NCBI GenBank assembly: GCA_040007395.1
Contig: JBDTVG010000066.1
Coordinates: 1-19,855 of the forward strand
Length of the DNA stretch: 19,855 nucleotides
Direction of reading: 5' to 3'
Source: DATGFK01 sp040007395
GTDB taxonomy: Bacteria; Chloroflexota; Anaerolineae; Aggregatilineales; UBA2796
The position numbers were made by a program, and so were the translations under genes. Positions 1-6,366 of the stretch are shown piece after piece. The notes below the pieces were generated by a model. The model was not told where the DNA came from. It saw only the letters and a program-made list of their open reading frames with translations, and did no database searches. Every line of letters begins with the position of its first letter. The first letter of the stretch is position 1.

Positions 1-101
1 AGATTCAAGGCATCCCGATAGGCCAGCTGCGTTGTCCGTAACGCCTGATACTGGGCTGGGCTGGTGATTAATTTCAGTTTCGCCGTGATGATTTGTTGCA
101 T
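1..101 (-). CDS. tnpB: TnpB (IS200/IS605-type OrfB) N-terminus, cut by the window edge
   Basis: Reading the minus strand from an ATG gives an open frame that is still open at the window edge, 33 complete codons. The start MQQIITAKLKL and the later segment ALRTTQLAYRDALN match the typical N-terminal opening of TnpB proteins: a short beta strand, then the conserved 'YRDALN' helix. TnpB is the RNA-guided DNA nuclease carried by IS200/IS605 and IS1341-type elements and is an ancestor of Cas12. The RuvC and zinc-finger regions would lie outside the window, so intactness cannot be judged. No clear ribosome site precedes the ATG. The gene diverges from the SH3 protein gene, whose likely start is about 70 bases away, so the element end must lie between them. 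Family recognition is by remembered motif only. Confidence 0.72.
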   Translation of the reverse strand, partial: MQQIITAKLKLITSPAQYQALRTTQLAYRDALN

Positions 102-169
102 ATAATAAAGTGTATTGGGTTGGTCAAGCGTGTCAAGCGGGTGATTCCGCACGGGAAGCATTGAATAAT

Positions 170-1366
170 ATGAGCGATAAAATTCGGTTATGTCTAGCTC
201 GTTTCAGCAGTGTAACGGTGCGAAAAAGATCGCTCATGGTTCTTTCTGTAGTAGTGATTATGGCACTAATGATGATCAGATCTCAGGTTCATGCACAGCC
301 AACAAGCTGTCCCGGCACGCCGTCAACCCGTTTACTGATCGGAATGCGTGCTCACGTTACGCCTGTCCCGGTAGAACAGTATCTTTCGCCACTGCGAGTC
401 CGCCAGATGCCCAGCAAACAAGGCGTGGAGGTTATGCAGCTTGGCCTCAATGATCAGTTTTTGGTTGTCGCTGGGCCAGCCTGTGCAGATGGCTATCTGT
501 GGTGGCAGATCAATGTTGATAACGGTGTTAATGGTTGGGTTGCCGAAGGGACAACCGCCAGCTATTTCGTTGAGCCGCTAAACAATGGGATCACGAGCAC
601 CCCCACTGAAACGCTGACTCCGACGGTTGCTATCGTTCAGACCAAATGTGGGAATGCACCTCCGACGGCGTTGGCAGTTGGGATCGCCGCGATTGTACGT
701 CCGGCAGCGCAAGGCAGAACGCCCAACTCCATCCGTCTTCGGGACAAAGCTGGCACAACTGGTAAATTTATTGGCAATTTGCCAGAGGGTGTTGTCTTCA
801 ACGTTATCAGTGGCCCTACTTGCGCTGATGGCTATCTATGGTGGCAGATCAGTGCCGAGAATGGGGTCAAAGGCTGGGTCGCCGAGGGAGATTCGACCAA
901 ATATTATATCGTCCCAGTTAGTCGGCTGACTCCATCACCGATACCGCCATCCCGTTCGCCCACACCGCCTATCGTCACGTCATTCGATTGTCCCGGTGCG
1001 CCACACACACGCTTTACGAGTGGGATGTTCGGTGTGGTTATCCGCGATTCAGGGGTGCGAGTCCATATTCAACCCGACATCAATTCAAGGTTGGACCAAG
1101 AAAATTATGTTAATAGTCCCACATTGGAATTCGACGGGTTGCTGCCTGCAAACAGTCGATTTTGGGTTGATCGGGTCGAAGTGTGTAATCAGGGCTATGT
1201 CTGGCTGGCAGTTTCCGGTGTAGGCCAACCCGGCGAACCTCACTTTCTAGGCTATCTTGCGGAAAATGATGGGCTGGTCTACAGTGTGGAACCCGTAACG
1301 GCCTACGTCACAGCAACGCCGATCCTGACCGCTACACCATTGACAACGGCAACACCTACACCTTAA
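170..1366 (+). CDS. Exported protein with three SH3-like modules and Thr/Pro-rich linkers
   Basis: The ATG start gives 398 residues; a GTG 60 bases upstream is also in frame but would put extra polar residues before the signal. A basic stretch (VRKR) and a hydrophobic segment at about residues 21-36 end in VHAQ, which suits a signal peptide. Three modules follow, at about 47-138, 160-250 and 274-375, each with an SH3b-like pattern: a hydrophobic start, 'LRVR' or 'IRLRD', then 'GYLWWQI..NGV.GWVAEG'. The third is divergent. Each module has one Cys near its start and one before the 'GY.W' strand (47/105, 160/218, 274/339). Linkers such as STPTETLTPT and the C-terminal TATPTP tail are Thr/Pro-rich. 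Bacterial SH3 domains usually bind cell-wall material or proteins outside the membrane. No enzyme domain is seen, so the role is probably surface binding or scaffolding. Confidence 0.8.
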   Translation: MSDKIRLCLARFSSVTVRKRSLMVLSVVVIMALMMIRSQVHAQPTSCPGTPSTRLLIGMRAHVTPVPVEQYLSPLRVRQMPSKQGVEVMQLGLNDQFLVVAGPACADGYLWWQINVDNGVNGWVAEGTTASYFVEPLNNGITSTPTETLTPTVAIVQTKCGNAPPTALAVGIAAIVRPAAQGRTPNSIRLRDKAGTTGKFIGNLPEGVVFNVISGPTCADGYLWWQISAENGVKGWVAEGDSTKYYIVPVSRLTPSPIPPSRSPTPPIVTSFDCPGAPHTRFTSGMFGVVIRDSGVRVHIQPDINSRLDQENYVNSPTLEFDGLLPANSRFWVDRVEVCNQGYVWLAVSGVGQPGEPHFLGYLAENDGLVYSVEPVTAYVTATPILTATPLTTATPTP

Positions 1367-1604
1367 CCCTAATAATTGTTAGGATATAGATCTGCACGAC
1401 ATTGCGTGGAAAACCGATTGGTGTGGTCCAGTGCCAGCGCACTCGCTCCGAGTCAACCGATAGCATCGTAACCTATTCTTGCGCCACTTTCTGAACTGGA
1501 TTACAGCATTAAATATACAGCCACAATTATTATTGCTCTCTGGCATTAAGCATTGTTATCCCGTACTTGCTTTTCAGCATTGCGGGCGACTATCAACCTA
1601 ACCC

Positions 1605-2888
1605 TCAGGATGAACCGCCATCTCCCCAAGGAACGTTAAAGTTGTTCAGCAATTCTGTGAGTGTTTTCAGGCTGACTACACTGCGAGACGGCGCAGCATC
1701 AGTATTGCTCTGAGCCAGTGTCCAGATCATCTCTGCAATATCATACGCCGAACGTGGATGACCCATACTTCGCGCTTGCTGCGCTCGCTGCGCCAGTAGT
1801 TCGCCGCCCTTGTCCAACCAATGATACATGATCTCCAGCGCTTCAATAGGAGTATTGGCGAACTCGCCTGCACCCCCATTTACCACATAGTCCATGTTGC
1901 CTGTTTCCTGCCCCTGAATAAGATCAACCAACAGCAGCGGCAACCCGCAGGCCAGTGCTTCAGTAACGATCAGACCGCCCGCCTTGCATATGACGAGATC
2001 GGCGGCACGCAGCATTGACGGCATGTTATCGACAAGATTGTAGAGATGAGTAACGGCGTGCCATGTGGTATCGCGAAACTGCTGATAGCGCTCGTCGTCG
2101 CCTCCAGCCACCACAATCAGTTGCAGTGGCAGCCCGCTGTGATTCAAGACATTGAGTGCTTCGTCCAGATGGTTAACCCGTGTGCCACCGACAGCCAGCA
2201 CCGTCGTTAGATCGGATCGCCAGCCCAACTCCGCACGGATCGCCGCCGGGTCGCGAGTCTCCTTTGCAAACGCCGGGTTCACTGGAATACCCGTCACTTT
2301 GACTTTATCCGGCGCGAGGCCAAGTCCAACCGCCAAATCAAAGACAATCTGCGTAGGAACACAGCATAGATCGGTCACGGTGTTAAACCATGTGCGGTGA
2401 ACCGTAGCCAAATCGGTTACAACGGTAATGACCGGAATGTGTCGCCTGTTGATCGTGAATACGGCATCCAGCGGTGCAAGATAGCTTTCGTAGGTATCCA
2501 CGATTACGTCAGGCCGATACTCCTTCACAATATCGTAAATTGCCTCGAACAGCATGACGGTGAAGGCACTTTCAATGATGGCGTTGGGCAATGGTGAGTC
2601 GATGGCTTTATAGCCGAAGCGATAGATTTCAGGCAGATCGCGCACCATTCTGTCGTAATCCGCTTGGCTGTTGCGTAGAAAGACTGATGCCCGTTCGTGA
2701 TCCATGGGGTTAACGGTATCAATGGTACAGTTGGCGCCGTAAGTTTCTTCGAGTGCCAGTGTGATGGCTTTGGCGGTGCTGCGATGTCCGAGTCCTGTGT
2801 CGGCGGTGAGGATGAGAATATGTTTTTGGTCGTGGGTCTGAGGCGTTAAAGTGTCTTGTGGGGAACGCACTTTCTTTTTCACCAGCAC
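1605..2888 (-). CDS. MGDG-synthase-like glycosyltransferase (GT28 family)
   Basis: This 427-residue protein has the two-domain layout of monogalactosyldiacylglycerol synthase and processive diacylglycerol glucosyltransferases. The N-terminal acceptor domain opens with ILILTADTGLGHRSTA (about 24-39), matching the Gly-rich GxGH motif. TDLATVHRTWF follows near 158 and GIPVNPAF near 200. The C-terminal nucleotide-sugar domain has AVGGTR near 232 and CKAGGLIVTEALACGLP at 301-317, with the conserved Lys302, Gly pair and Glu310 expected to bind the UDP-sugar. The enzyme probably adds galactose or glucose to diacylglycerol at the inner membrane face, but the sugar cannot be read from sequence. The first codon is GTG, with AAGGA only three bases upstream; a second GTG two codons later has better spacing (nine bases) and may be the true start. 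The lipid substrate is inferred from the family. Confidence 0.85.
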   Translation of the reverse strand: MLVKKKVRSPQDTLTPQTHDQKHILILTADTGLGHRSTAKAITLALEETYGANCTIDTVNPMDHERASVFLRNSQADYDRMVRDLPEIYRFGYKAIDSPLPNAIIESAFTVMLFEAIYDIVKEYRPDVIVDTYESYLAPLDAVFTINRRHIPVITVVTDLATVHRTWFNTVTDLCCVPTQIVFDLAVGLGLAPDKVKVTGIPVNPAFAKETRDPAAIRAELGWRSDLTTVLAVGGTRVNHLDEALNVLNHSGLPLQLIVVAGGDDERYQQFRDTTWHAVTHLYNLVDNMPSMLRAADLVICKAGGLIVTEALACGLPLLLVDLIQGQETGNMDYVVNGGAGEFANTPIEALEIMYHWLDKGGELLAQRAQQARSMGHPRSAYDIAEMIWTLAQSNTDAAPSRSVVSLKTLTELLNNFNVPWGDGGSS

Positions 2889-2970
2889 TTATCCTTGCTT
2901 GGTGGATCAAAATGTGGATCAATATAACGACAGCAGTGTACCCCACCTCGACTTTTTATGGGTGATTTTT

Positions 2971-2999
2971 ATGATTCCTATGGGTCAAGGTAAAGTCAA
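2971..2999 (-). promoter_or_regulatory. Candidate promoter of the glycosyltransferase gene
   Basis: On the minus strand TTGACT and AATCAT are separated by 17 bases, matching five and four of six consensus bases. A direct repeat TATGGGT (read on the plus strand) lies at 2957-2963 and 2979-2985, 22 bases apart, one copy inside the promoter spacer and one near the expected transcript start. The arrangement is compatible with a repressor site but is unproven. Confidence 0.35.
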
Positions 3000-3015
3000 C
3001 TGCTGTTGTATTGGT

Positions 3016-4338
3016 TTAAAGTGACTTATACGCCTCATCGAAGCGGATAATCGCCTTCTCGGTTTTTTCTGGCGGCAGTGCGTAAGAGAAGCGAATCCAA
3101 TTCTTGCCCGCTTCAGAAAAATGAATACCGGGGATCACAGCAAGCCCGAAATTTTCCGCGATATAAGCGCCAAAATCGTCCGAACTGGCTTTGCCACCGC
3201 GCTCAATGGCTTCGGTGCAATTGATGAACGCATAGTAGCCATCGCCCAGAATGTGCTGGTAGCCCTTATCTTGCAGAAACTTACGTATAATCTTGCGGCT
3301 AGCGTTGGTCGGCTCAATGATGGGCGCGGCAGCAACGCCGAAGCCCTGTTCGTAAGCTGCCATCGCTACAGCCTGTCCGTAGAAATTGGGCAGCACACCA
3401 TGTGAGGCGCGGCTGACAATGAACTTGCATACGTCGGTGGAAGCGACCAGATGCGCGGCGCGAATGTTTGATGCGCCCAGCGATTTGGTTAGGCCATCAA
3501 GGAAGATTAGCTTTTTGCGTTCTTCTACGCTAAAGGCGTTCAACACTTCGTTGATATTGGCGGGGCTGCCATCTGTGACCCAGTGGTAAATCCAGTCGAA
3601 CAACACAAACGGGATACCCAAATCGAGCGCCTTATGAGCCAGTTCGATCTGGCGCTGCATGGAAAGTGTACGGCCTGTTGGGTTATCGGGCGACGTAATC
3701 ACCACCCCCGCGATCTTGCGCCCGCCGTTCTTGGCACAAAAATCGACGGAAGCCGCCAATCCGTCTTCGGTATACTGCCACGCACTGTCTTCCTGACCGG
3801 GTGCAAGCAGCACGTTCTGACCGATCCCATACGGCCCCCAGCTATAGCTGATCCAAGGGACACGCGAAACAAGGATCGCATCGCCAACCCGCCCTGTTCC
3901 GAGCGTTGTCATGGCCTGATACGCCTTGAGCAGTCCATCTCGCCCGCCGTCGGTGGCAACAATATTGGCGGGGCCATAGCCCGTTGAAGCGTCTAATTGC
4001 CAGTATTTCTCAGCAGTCATTTTGCGGAAATTGTCAGTGCCATAGCCAAAGTCGTAGCCAGTGCCATGCTCCTTTTGCATCTCATGCGCCCGATCCAGCA
4101 GCGCCTTCGGCACACCGGGCAAGCTGGCTCCACCATCGCCCTGTGACGCATCGAAGGTTGGCGCATCAGTTCCATACTTGGCTTTGTACACATCCAGCGA
4201 CTTCTTAATGATGAACATCTTGGAAGGCGGAATGTCAAGTTGAGTCGATGGATAGTTATTGACGGAAACGAGCGCCTCATCGGGAACCGCGAAAACTGGC
4301 GTGTCCAACGACGTGGTGGACTGACGCTGTGCTGTCAC
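3016..4338 (-). CDS. PLP-dependent class I/II aminotransferase
   Basis: The start is a GTG chosen because AAAGGAGA lies seven bases upstream; the frame is open for 36 more codons, but that extension overlaps a good promoter. The product is 440 residues, usual for fold-type I aminotransferases. Visible residues (440-residue numbering): SPDNPTGR with Asn219, which packs against the PLP ring; Asp248 in FDWIYHW, which pairs with the PLP nitrogen, with Tyr251; Lys285 in DGLTKSLGASNIR, the PLP Schiff-base lysine, with Arg293 binding the phosphate; and Arg416 in NWIRFSYAL, which binds the substrate carboxylate. The usual Glu after the active-site Asp is replaced by Trp. It should move an amino group between an amino acid and a 2-oxo acid. 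The substrate cannot be told; aspartate aminotransferase-like or a specialised transaminase are both possible. Confidence 0.88.
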   Translation of the reverse strand: MTAQRQSTTSLDTPVFAVPDEALVSVNNYPSTQLDIPPSKMFIIKKSLDVYKAKYGTDAPTFDASQGDGGASLPGVPKALLDRAHEMQKEHGTGYDFGYGTDNFRKMTAEKYWQLDASTGYGPANIVATDGGRDGLLKAYQAMTTLGTGRVGDAILVSRVPWISYSWGPYGIGQNVLLAPGQEDSAWQYTEDGLAASVDFCAKNGGRKIAGVVITSPDNPTGRTLSMQRQIELAHKALDLGIPFVLFDWIYHWVTDGSPANINEVLNAFSVEERKKLIFLDGLTKSLGASNIRAAHLVASTDVCKFIVSRASHGVLPNFYGQAVAMAAYEQGFGVAAAPIIEPTNASRKIIRKFLQDKGYQHILGDGYYAFINCTEAIERGGKASSDDFGAYIAENFGLAVIPGIHFSEAGKNWIRFSYALPPEKTEKAIIRFDEAYKSL

Positions 4339-4345
4339 TATTAAA

Positions 4346-4353
4346 TCTCCTTT
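4346..4353 (-). promoter_or_regulatory. Ribosome binding site that sets the aminotransferase GTG start
   Basis: The minus strand reads AAAGGAGA followed by seven bases and GTG. This is a near-perfect anti-SD match and outweighs the longer upstream frame, which has no comparable site. Confidence 0.75.
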
Positions 4354-4401
4354 AGGATCTGTATGCGATCTATTTGGTAAACGATACAAACGTAACCGTA
4401 T

Positions 4402-4430
4402 ATTCTCTCGCTGTGTCTTGTCTGTGTCAA
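4402..4430 (-). promoter_or_regulatory. Candidate promoter of the aminotransferase gene
   Basis: On the minus strand a perfect TTGACA is followed after 17 bases by GAGAAT (four of six consensus bases). Transcription would begin about 55 bases before the GTG start, inside the longer in-frame extension, which supports the shorter protein. Confidence 0.45.
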
Positions 4431-4460
4431 TTGGCATTCCGCCCATTGGCGCAAATCGTT

Positions 4461-4466
4461 TATAAT
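4461..4466 (+). promoter_or_regulatory. Candidate -10 element for the ABA4-like/dehydrogenase pair
   Basis: A perfect TATAAT lies about 50 bases before the first gene of the plus-strand pair. No convincing -35 hexamer is found at the normal spacing, so this is only a half-supported promoter. It would form a back-to-back arrangement with the aminotransferase promoter. Confidence 0.3.
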
Positions 4467-4515
4467 CGCGCCGTCTGTATCTTCAAATCAAAGGCGCATT
4501 TTGCATGAGTAAAAG

Positions 4516-5007
4516 ATGGATATACTGTTTCTATTTAGTTCGCTAATTGTCCTACCGTTCTGGCTGATGATGATTGTAGCCCCGAAATGGCAGCTTACCC
4601 GTACCATTATGCACTCGCCATTGGTAGTGGCTATCCCTGCGCTTCTATATGCTGTTCTGGTCATTCCCAATATTGGGCAGATCATACCACTGTTTGCCAA
4701 CCCGACTCTAGTGGGCATTGCGCCATTGCTCGGTACGCCGCTGGGTGCGACCATTGCGTGGGTACATCTCCTCACCTTCGATCTTTTTGTCGGACGCAGG
4801 ATCTATCTGGACAGTCGCGAACGTCAGGTCAACGTGTGGCTGGCGGGGATTGTGTTGTTCCTGACTTTTATGTTAGGGCCAATCGGCTACTTGAGTTATC
4901 TTGTCGCACGCCGGGGGACACGACCCGCTGCTGAAAGTATCGACAAATTAGAGCTATCGCGTTTTGAAGCCCACAATTATGTAAAATATCGGGAGCAGCC
5001 AAAATGA
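4516..5007 (+). CDS. ABA4-like (DUF4281) integral membrane protein
   Basis: The 163-residue product is mostly hydrophobic, with four likely membrane helices at about 3-22, 34-52, 63-90 and 106-130. The loop FDLFVGRRIYLDSRER (88-103) followed by a last helix with MLGPIGYLSYLV (119-130) is the signature of the ABA4-like family. The plant founder, ABA DEFICIENT 4, is needed for neoxanthin formation from violaxanthin. Bacterial members have no established reaction known to me. The stop codon overlaps the next gene's start in ATGA, so the two are translationally coupled and probably act together. The ribosome site is weak. Family assignment rests on the LDSRER and GPIG motifs; a carotenoid role here is not supported by neighbouring carotenoid synthesis genes. 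Confidence 0.75.
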   Translation: MDILFLFSSLIVLPFWLMMIVAPKWQLTRTIMHSPLVVAIPALLYAVLVIPNIGQIIPLFANPTLVGIAPLLGTPLGATIAWVHLLTFDLFVGRRIYLDSRERQVNVWLAGIVLFLTFMLGPIGYLSYLVARRGTRPAAESIDKLELSRFEAHNYVKYREQPK

Positions 5008-5897
5008 CTCGCATTGGTTATATCGGGCTGGGCCTTATGGGTTCGGCAATGGCTCGCAATTTACTCAAGGCAGGCTATCCAGTGGTTGTTCACAACCGCA
5101 GCCACGCTATAGTCGATCAACTGGTAGCGGAAGGCGCAACCGCTGCTGGATCGGCAAAAGAAGTCGCACAACAGGTCGATGTCGTGTTTACGAACCTGCC
5201 AGACTCGCCCGATGTAGAACAGGTTGTGCTAGGGAGCAACGGCATTGTTGAAGGATCGCATGAAGGGTTGATCTATATCGACAACAGCACGATCAAGCCG
5301 GAAACTGCCCGTAAGCTGGCTGTCGAACTGGCAAAGGTCAACGTTGCCGCTTTAGATGCACCCGTCAGTGGCGGACAGATTGGCGCACAGCAAGGCACAC
5401 TGGTTTTTATGGTCGGTGGCACACAAGCGGCTTTTGATCAGGCAGTGCCGTTATTCAAGGCGATGGGCAAAAGTTGGATGTTGGTTGGGGATAGTGGTGC
5501 GGGCCAGATCGCCAAAGCCGCCAATCAGATCATGGTTGGGGCGCAGATGGCAGCGCTGGCAGAATTGATGGTTTTTGCCCAGAAATGTGGAGTCGATCCG
5601 TTCAAAGTAGCGGAAGCGATCAAAGGCGGTGCGGCGCAATGCTGGACTCTGGACAACAAGCCGTCACGTTTGGCACAGGGCAACCGTACTCCGGGCTTCA
5701 AAGCCCACATGCAGCTTAAGGATTTGAACATTGTTGTCGAGACAGGCAAAACATACGAGACTCCTACGCCCATCAGCGATCTGACGCGCACGATGTTTCA
5801 GGAAATGGTCGAACTGGGAAACGGCGAACAGGATAACTCGGCGGTGCTGTGTGTGCTGGAAAATGAGGCAGACGTACATGTAGGGCCACAGTCGTAG
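5004..5897 (+). CDS. NAD(P)-dependent beta-hydroxyacid dehydrogenase, 3-hydroxyisobutyrate dehydrogenase family
   Basis: The 297-residue length is standard for this family. The N-terminal Rossmann motif IGYIGLGLMGSAMARNLL (about 4-21) binds NAD(P). NLPDSPDVEQVV lies near 64, the substrate-binding segment DAPVSGGQIGAQQGTL is at 118-132, and Lys171 in GQIAKAANQIMVG is at exactly the position of the family's catalytic lysine. The enzyme should oxidise a beta-hydroxyacid to the semialdehyde, or reduce in the opposite direction. 3-hydroxyisobutyrate, tartronate semialdehyde and glyoxylate/succinic semialdehyde reductases share these motifs, so the substrate is open. The ATG overlaps the preceding stop by four bases, with GGGAG eight bases upstream. 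A long palindrome after the stop ends the pair. Confidence 0.9.
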   Translation: MTRIGYIGLGLMGSAMARNLLKAGYPVVVHNRSHAIVDQLVAEGATAAGSAKEVAQQVDVVFTNLPDSPDVEQVVLGSNGIVEGSHEGLIYIDNSTIKPETARKLAVELAKVNVAALDAPVSGGQIGAQQGTLVFMVGGTQAAFDQAVPLFKAMGKSWMLVGDSGAGQIAKAANQIMVGAQMAALAELMVFAQKCGVDPFKVAEAIKGGAAQCWTLDNKPSRLAQGNRTPGFKAHMQLKDLNIVVETGKTYETPTPISDLTRTMFQEMVELGNGEQDNSAVLCVLENEADVHVGPQS

Positions 5898-5970
5898 CCA
5901 CCTTCTATTCTATGCCAAATTTGGCGTACTTTTGCCTTGAAATATGGCCTTAGTCACATCTAAAATTTTA

Positions 5971-6043
5971 TACACCCATTAGTGGGGGTTCTTCATCAAG
6001 TTCTCACAGGATGGATTTGATGCTCCCCCTACTAATGGGTGTA
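5971..6043. terminator. Long palindrome, probable bidirectional terminator
   Basis: The left arm at 5971-5988 pairs with the right arm at 6025-6043 over 18 base pairs with a single bulged T. Inside, CATCAA (5994-5999) pairs with TTGATG (6017-6022), giving an extended two-part hairpin. A run of five T follows the right arm two bases later, and the left arm is preceded by a TTTTA-rich stretch, so it could end transcripts from either side. It lies about 75 bases after the dehydrogenase stop. The unusually long stem and 36-base interior are more than a terminator needs; a small palindromic repeat element is the alternative. Confidence 0.6.
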
Positions 6044-6070
6044 ATTTTTGTAACAAATTCTCTGTAGGTA

Positions 6071-6098
6071 TTGACATTTGAAATAATCGATTTATTAT
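6071..6098 (+). promoter_or_regulatory. Strong promoter for the decarboxylase leader RNA
   Basis: A perfect TTGACA is followed after 16 bases by TATTAT (five of six consensus bases). Transcription would start near 6105, about 260 bases before the decarboxylase ATG, giving an unusually long leader. Confidence 0.6.
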
Positions 6099-6104
6099 TG
6101 AGAA

Positions 6105-6293
6105 CATCTGGCAATTAGACCGCAAGGTTATATGCTGTTTAACATTACAAGGCCCGTCGAGGCCACCATTTTGCAGCACACTAACAATAAGTTGGTGATG
6201 TTGCTACATGCCCACTTCTAGCGGCCTCAAGGATCATTCGCTTCGCTTTACCAAGCGCTGATTCCTGTCGCCACCGCCGAGAGTGGCGATTTT
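6105..6293 (+). ncRNA. Candidate structured leader RNA or small RNA ending in an internal terminator
   Basis: The stretch between the promoter and the decarboxylase has ordered hairpins. GGCC (6151-6154) can pair with GGCC (6161-6164). A 13-pair stem with one bulge and two G-U pairs joins 6173-6185 to 6191-6204 around AATAA. AGGATCA (6230-6236) pairs with TGATTCCT (6259-6266), enclosing CGCTT/AAGCG. A terminator hairpin comes last. GAGGCC (6159-6164) can instead pair with GGCCTC (6223-6228), which would break the first hairpin and enclose the second. Such exclusive pairing is expected of an attenuator or riboswitch, but no known class (T-box, lysine, guanidine, 6S, SRP) was recognised. A 29-codon frame beginning ATG at 6132 lies inside it. 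It may equally be a free small RNA of about 190 bases. Confidence 0.38.
6268..6293 (+). terminator. Terminator-like hairpin inside the decarboxylase leader
   Basis: TCGCCAC (6268-6274) pairs perfectly with GTGGCGA (6283-6289) around an eight-base loop, followed immediately by TTTT. The T run is short, so termination may be partial or conditional. It lies between the promoter and the gene, where an attenuator would be expected. Confidence 0.5.
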
Positions 6294-6359
6294 GCTGTCT
6301 GGTACTTATCTTCCGGTTTGTTCAGACACTCGTGCGAAAGCGCACAAGAGGTAAAGAAA

Positions 6360-6365
6360 GAGGAG
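6360..6365 (+). promoter_or_regulatory. Unusually close ribosome site before the decarboxylase ATG
   Basis: GAGGAG ends one base before the annotated ATG, much closer than normal. The spacing suggests weak initiation, or a start further in, such as the GTG at codon 13. A small hairpin (GTGCG at 6332-6336 with CGCAC at 6341-6345) lies just upstream. Confidence 0.4.
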
Positions 6366-6366
6366 A

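Noticed and set aside
1368..1383. Small inverted repeat CCTAA/TTAGG after the SH3 gene
   Set aside because: Only five pairs, AT-rich and without a T run, so too weak to call a terminator. The remaining bases to 1604 show no gene or structure.
3583..3987. A 134-residue plus-strand frame inside the aminotransferase gene
   Set aside because: It is antisense to a gene with complete catalytic motifs and is rich in Arg, His and Pro, as expected of a shadow frame.
5979..6179. A 66-residue minus-strand frame across the palindrome and leader
   Set aside because: It has no ribosome site, no recognisable family, and runs through both the terminator palindrome and the promoter; it looks like a chance frame in the gap.
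6105..6300. Leader region considered as T-box, lysine or guanidine riboswitch, 6S RNA, SRP RNA or tRNA
   Set aside because: No T-box AGGGTGGNACCGCG motif, SRP GGAAG tetraloop region, TFC-arm of a tRNA or long closing stem joining the ends as in 6S RNA could be found.
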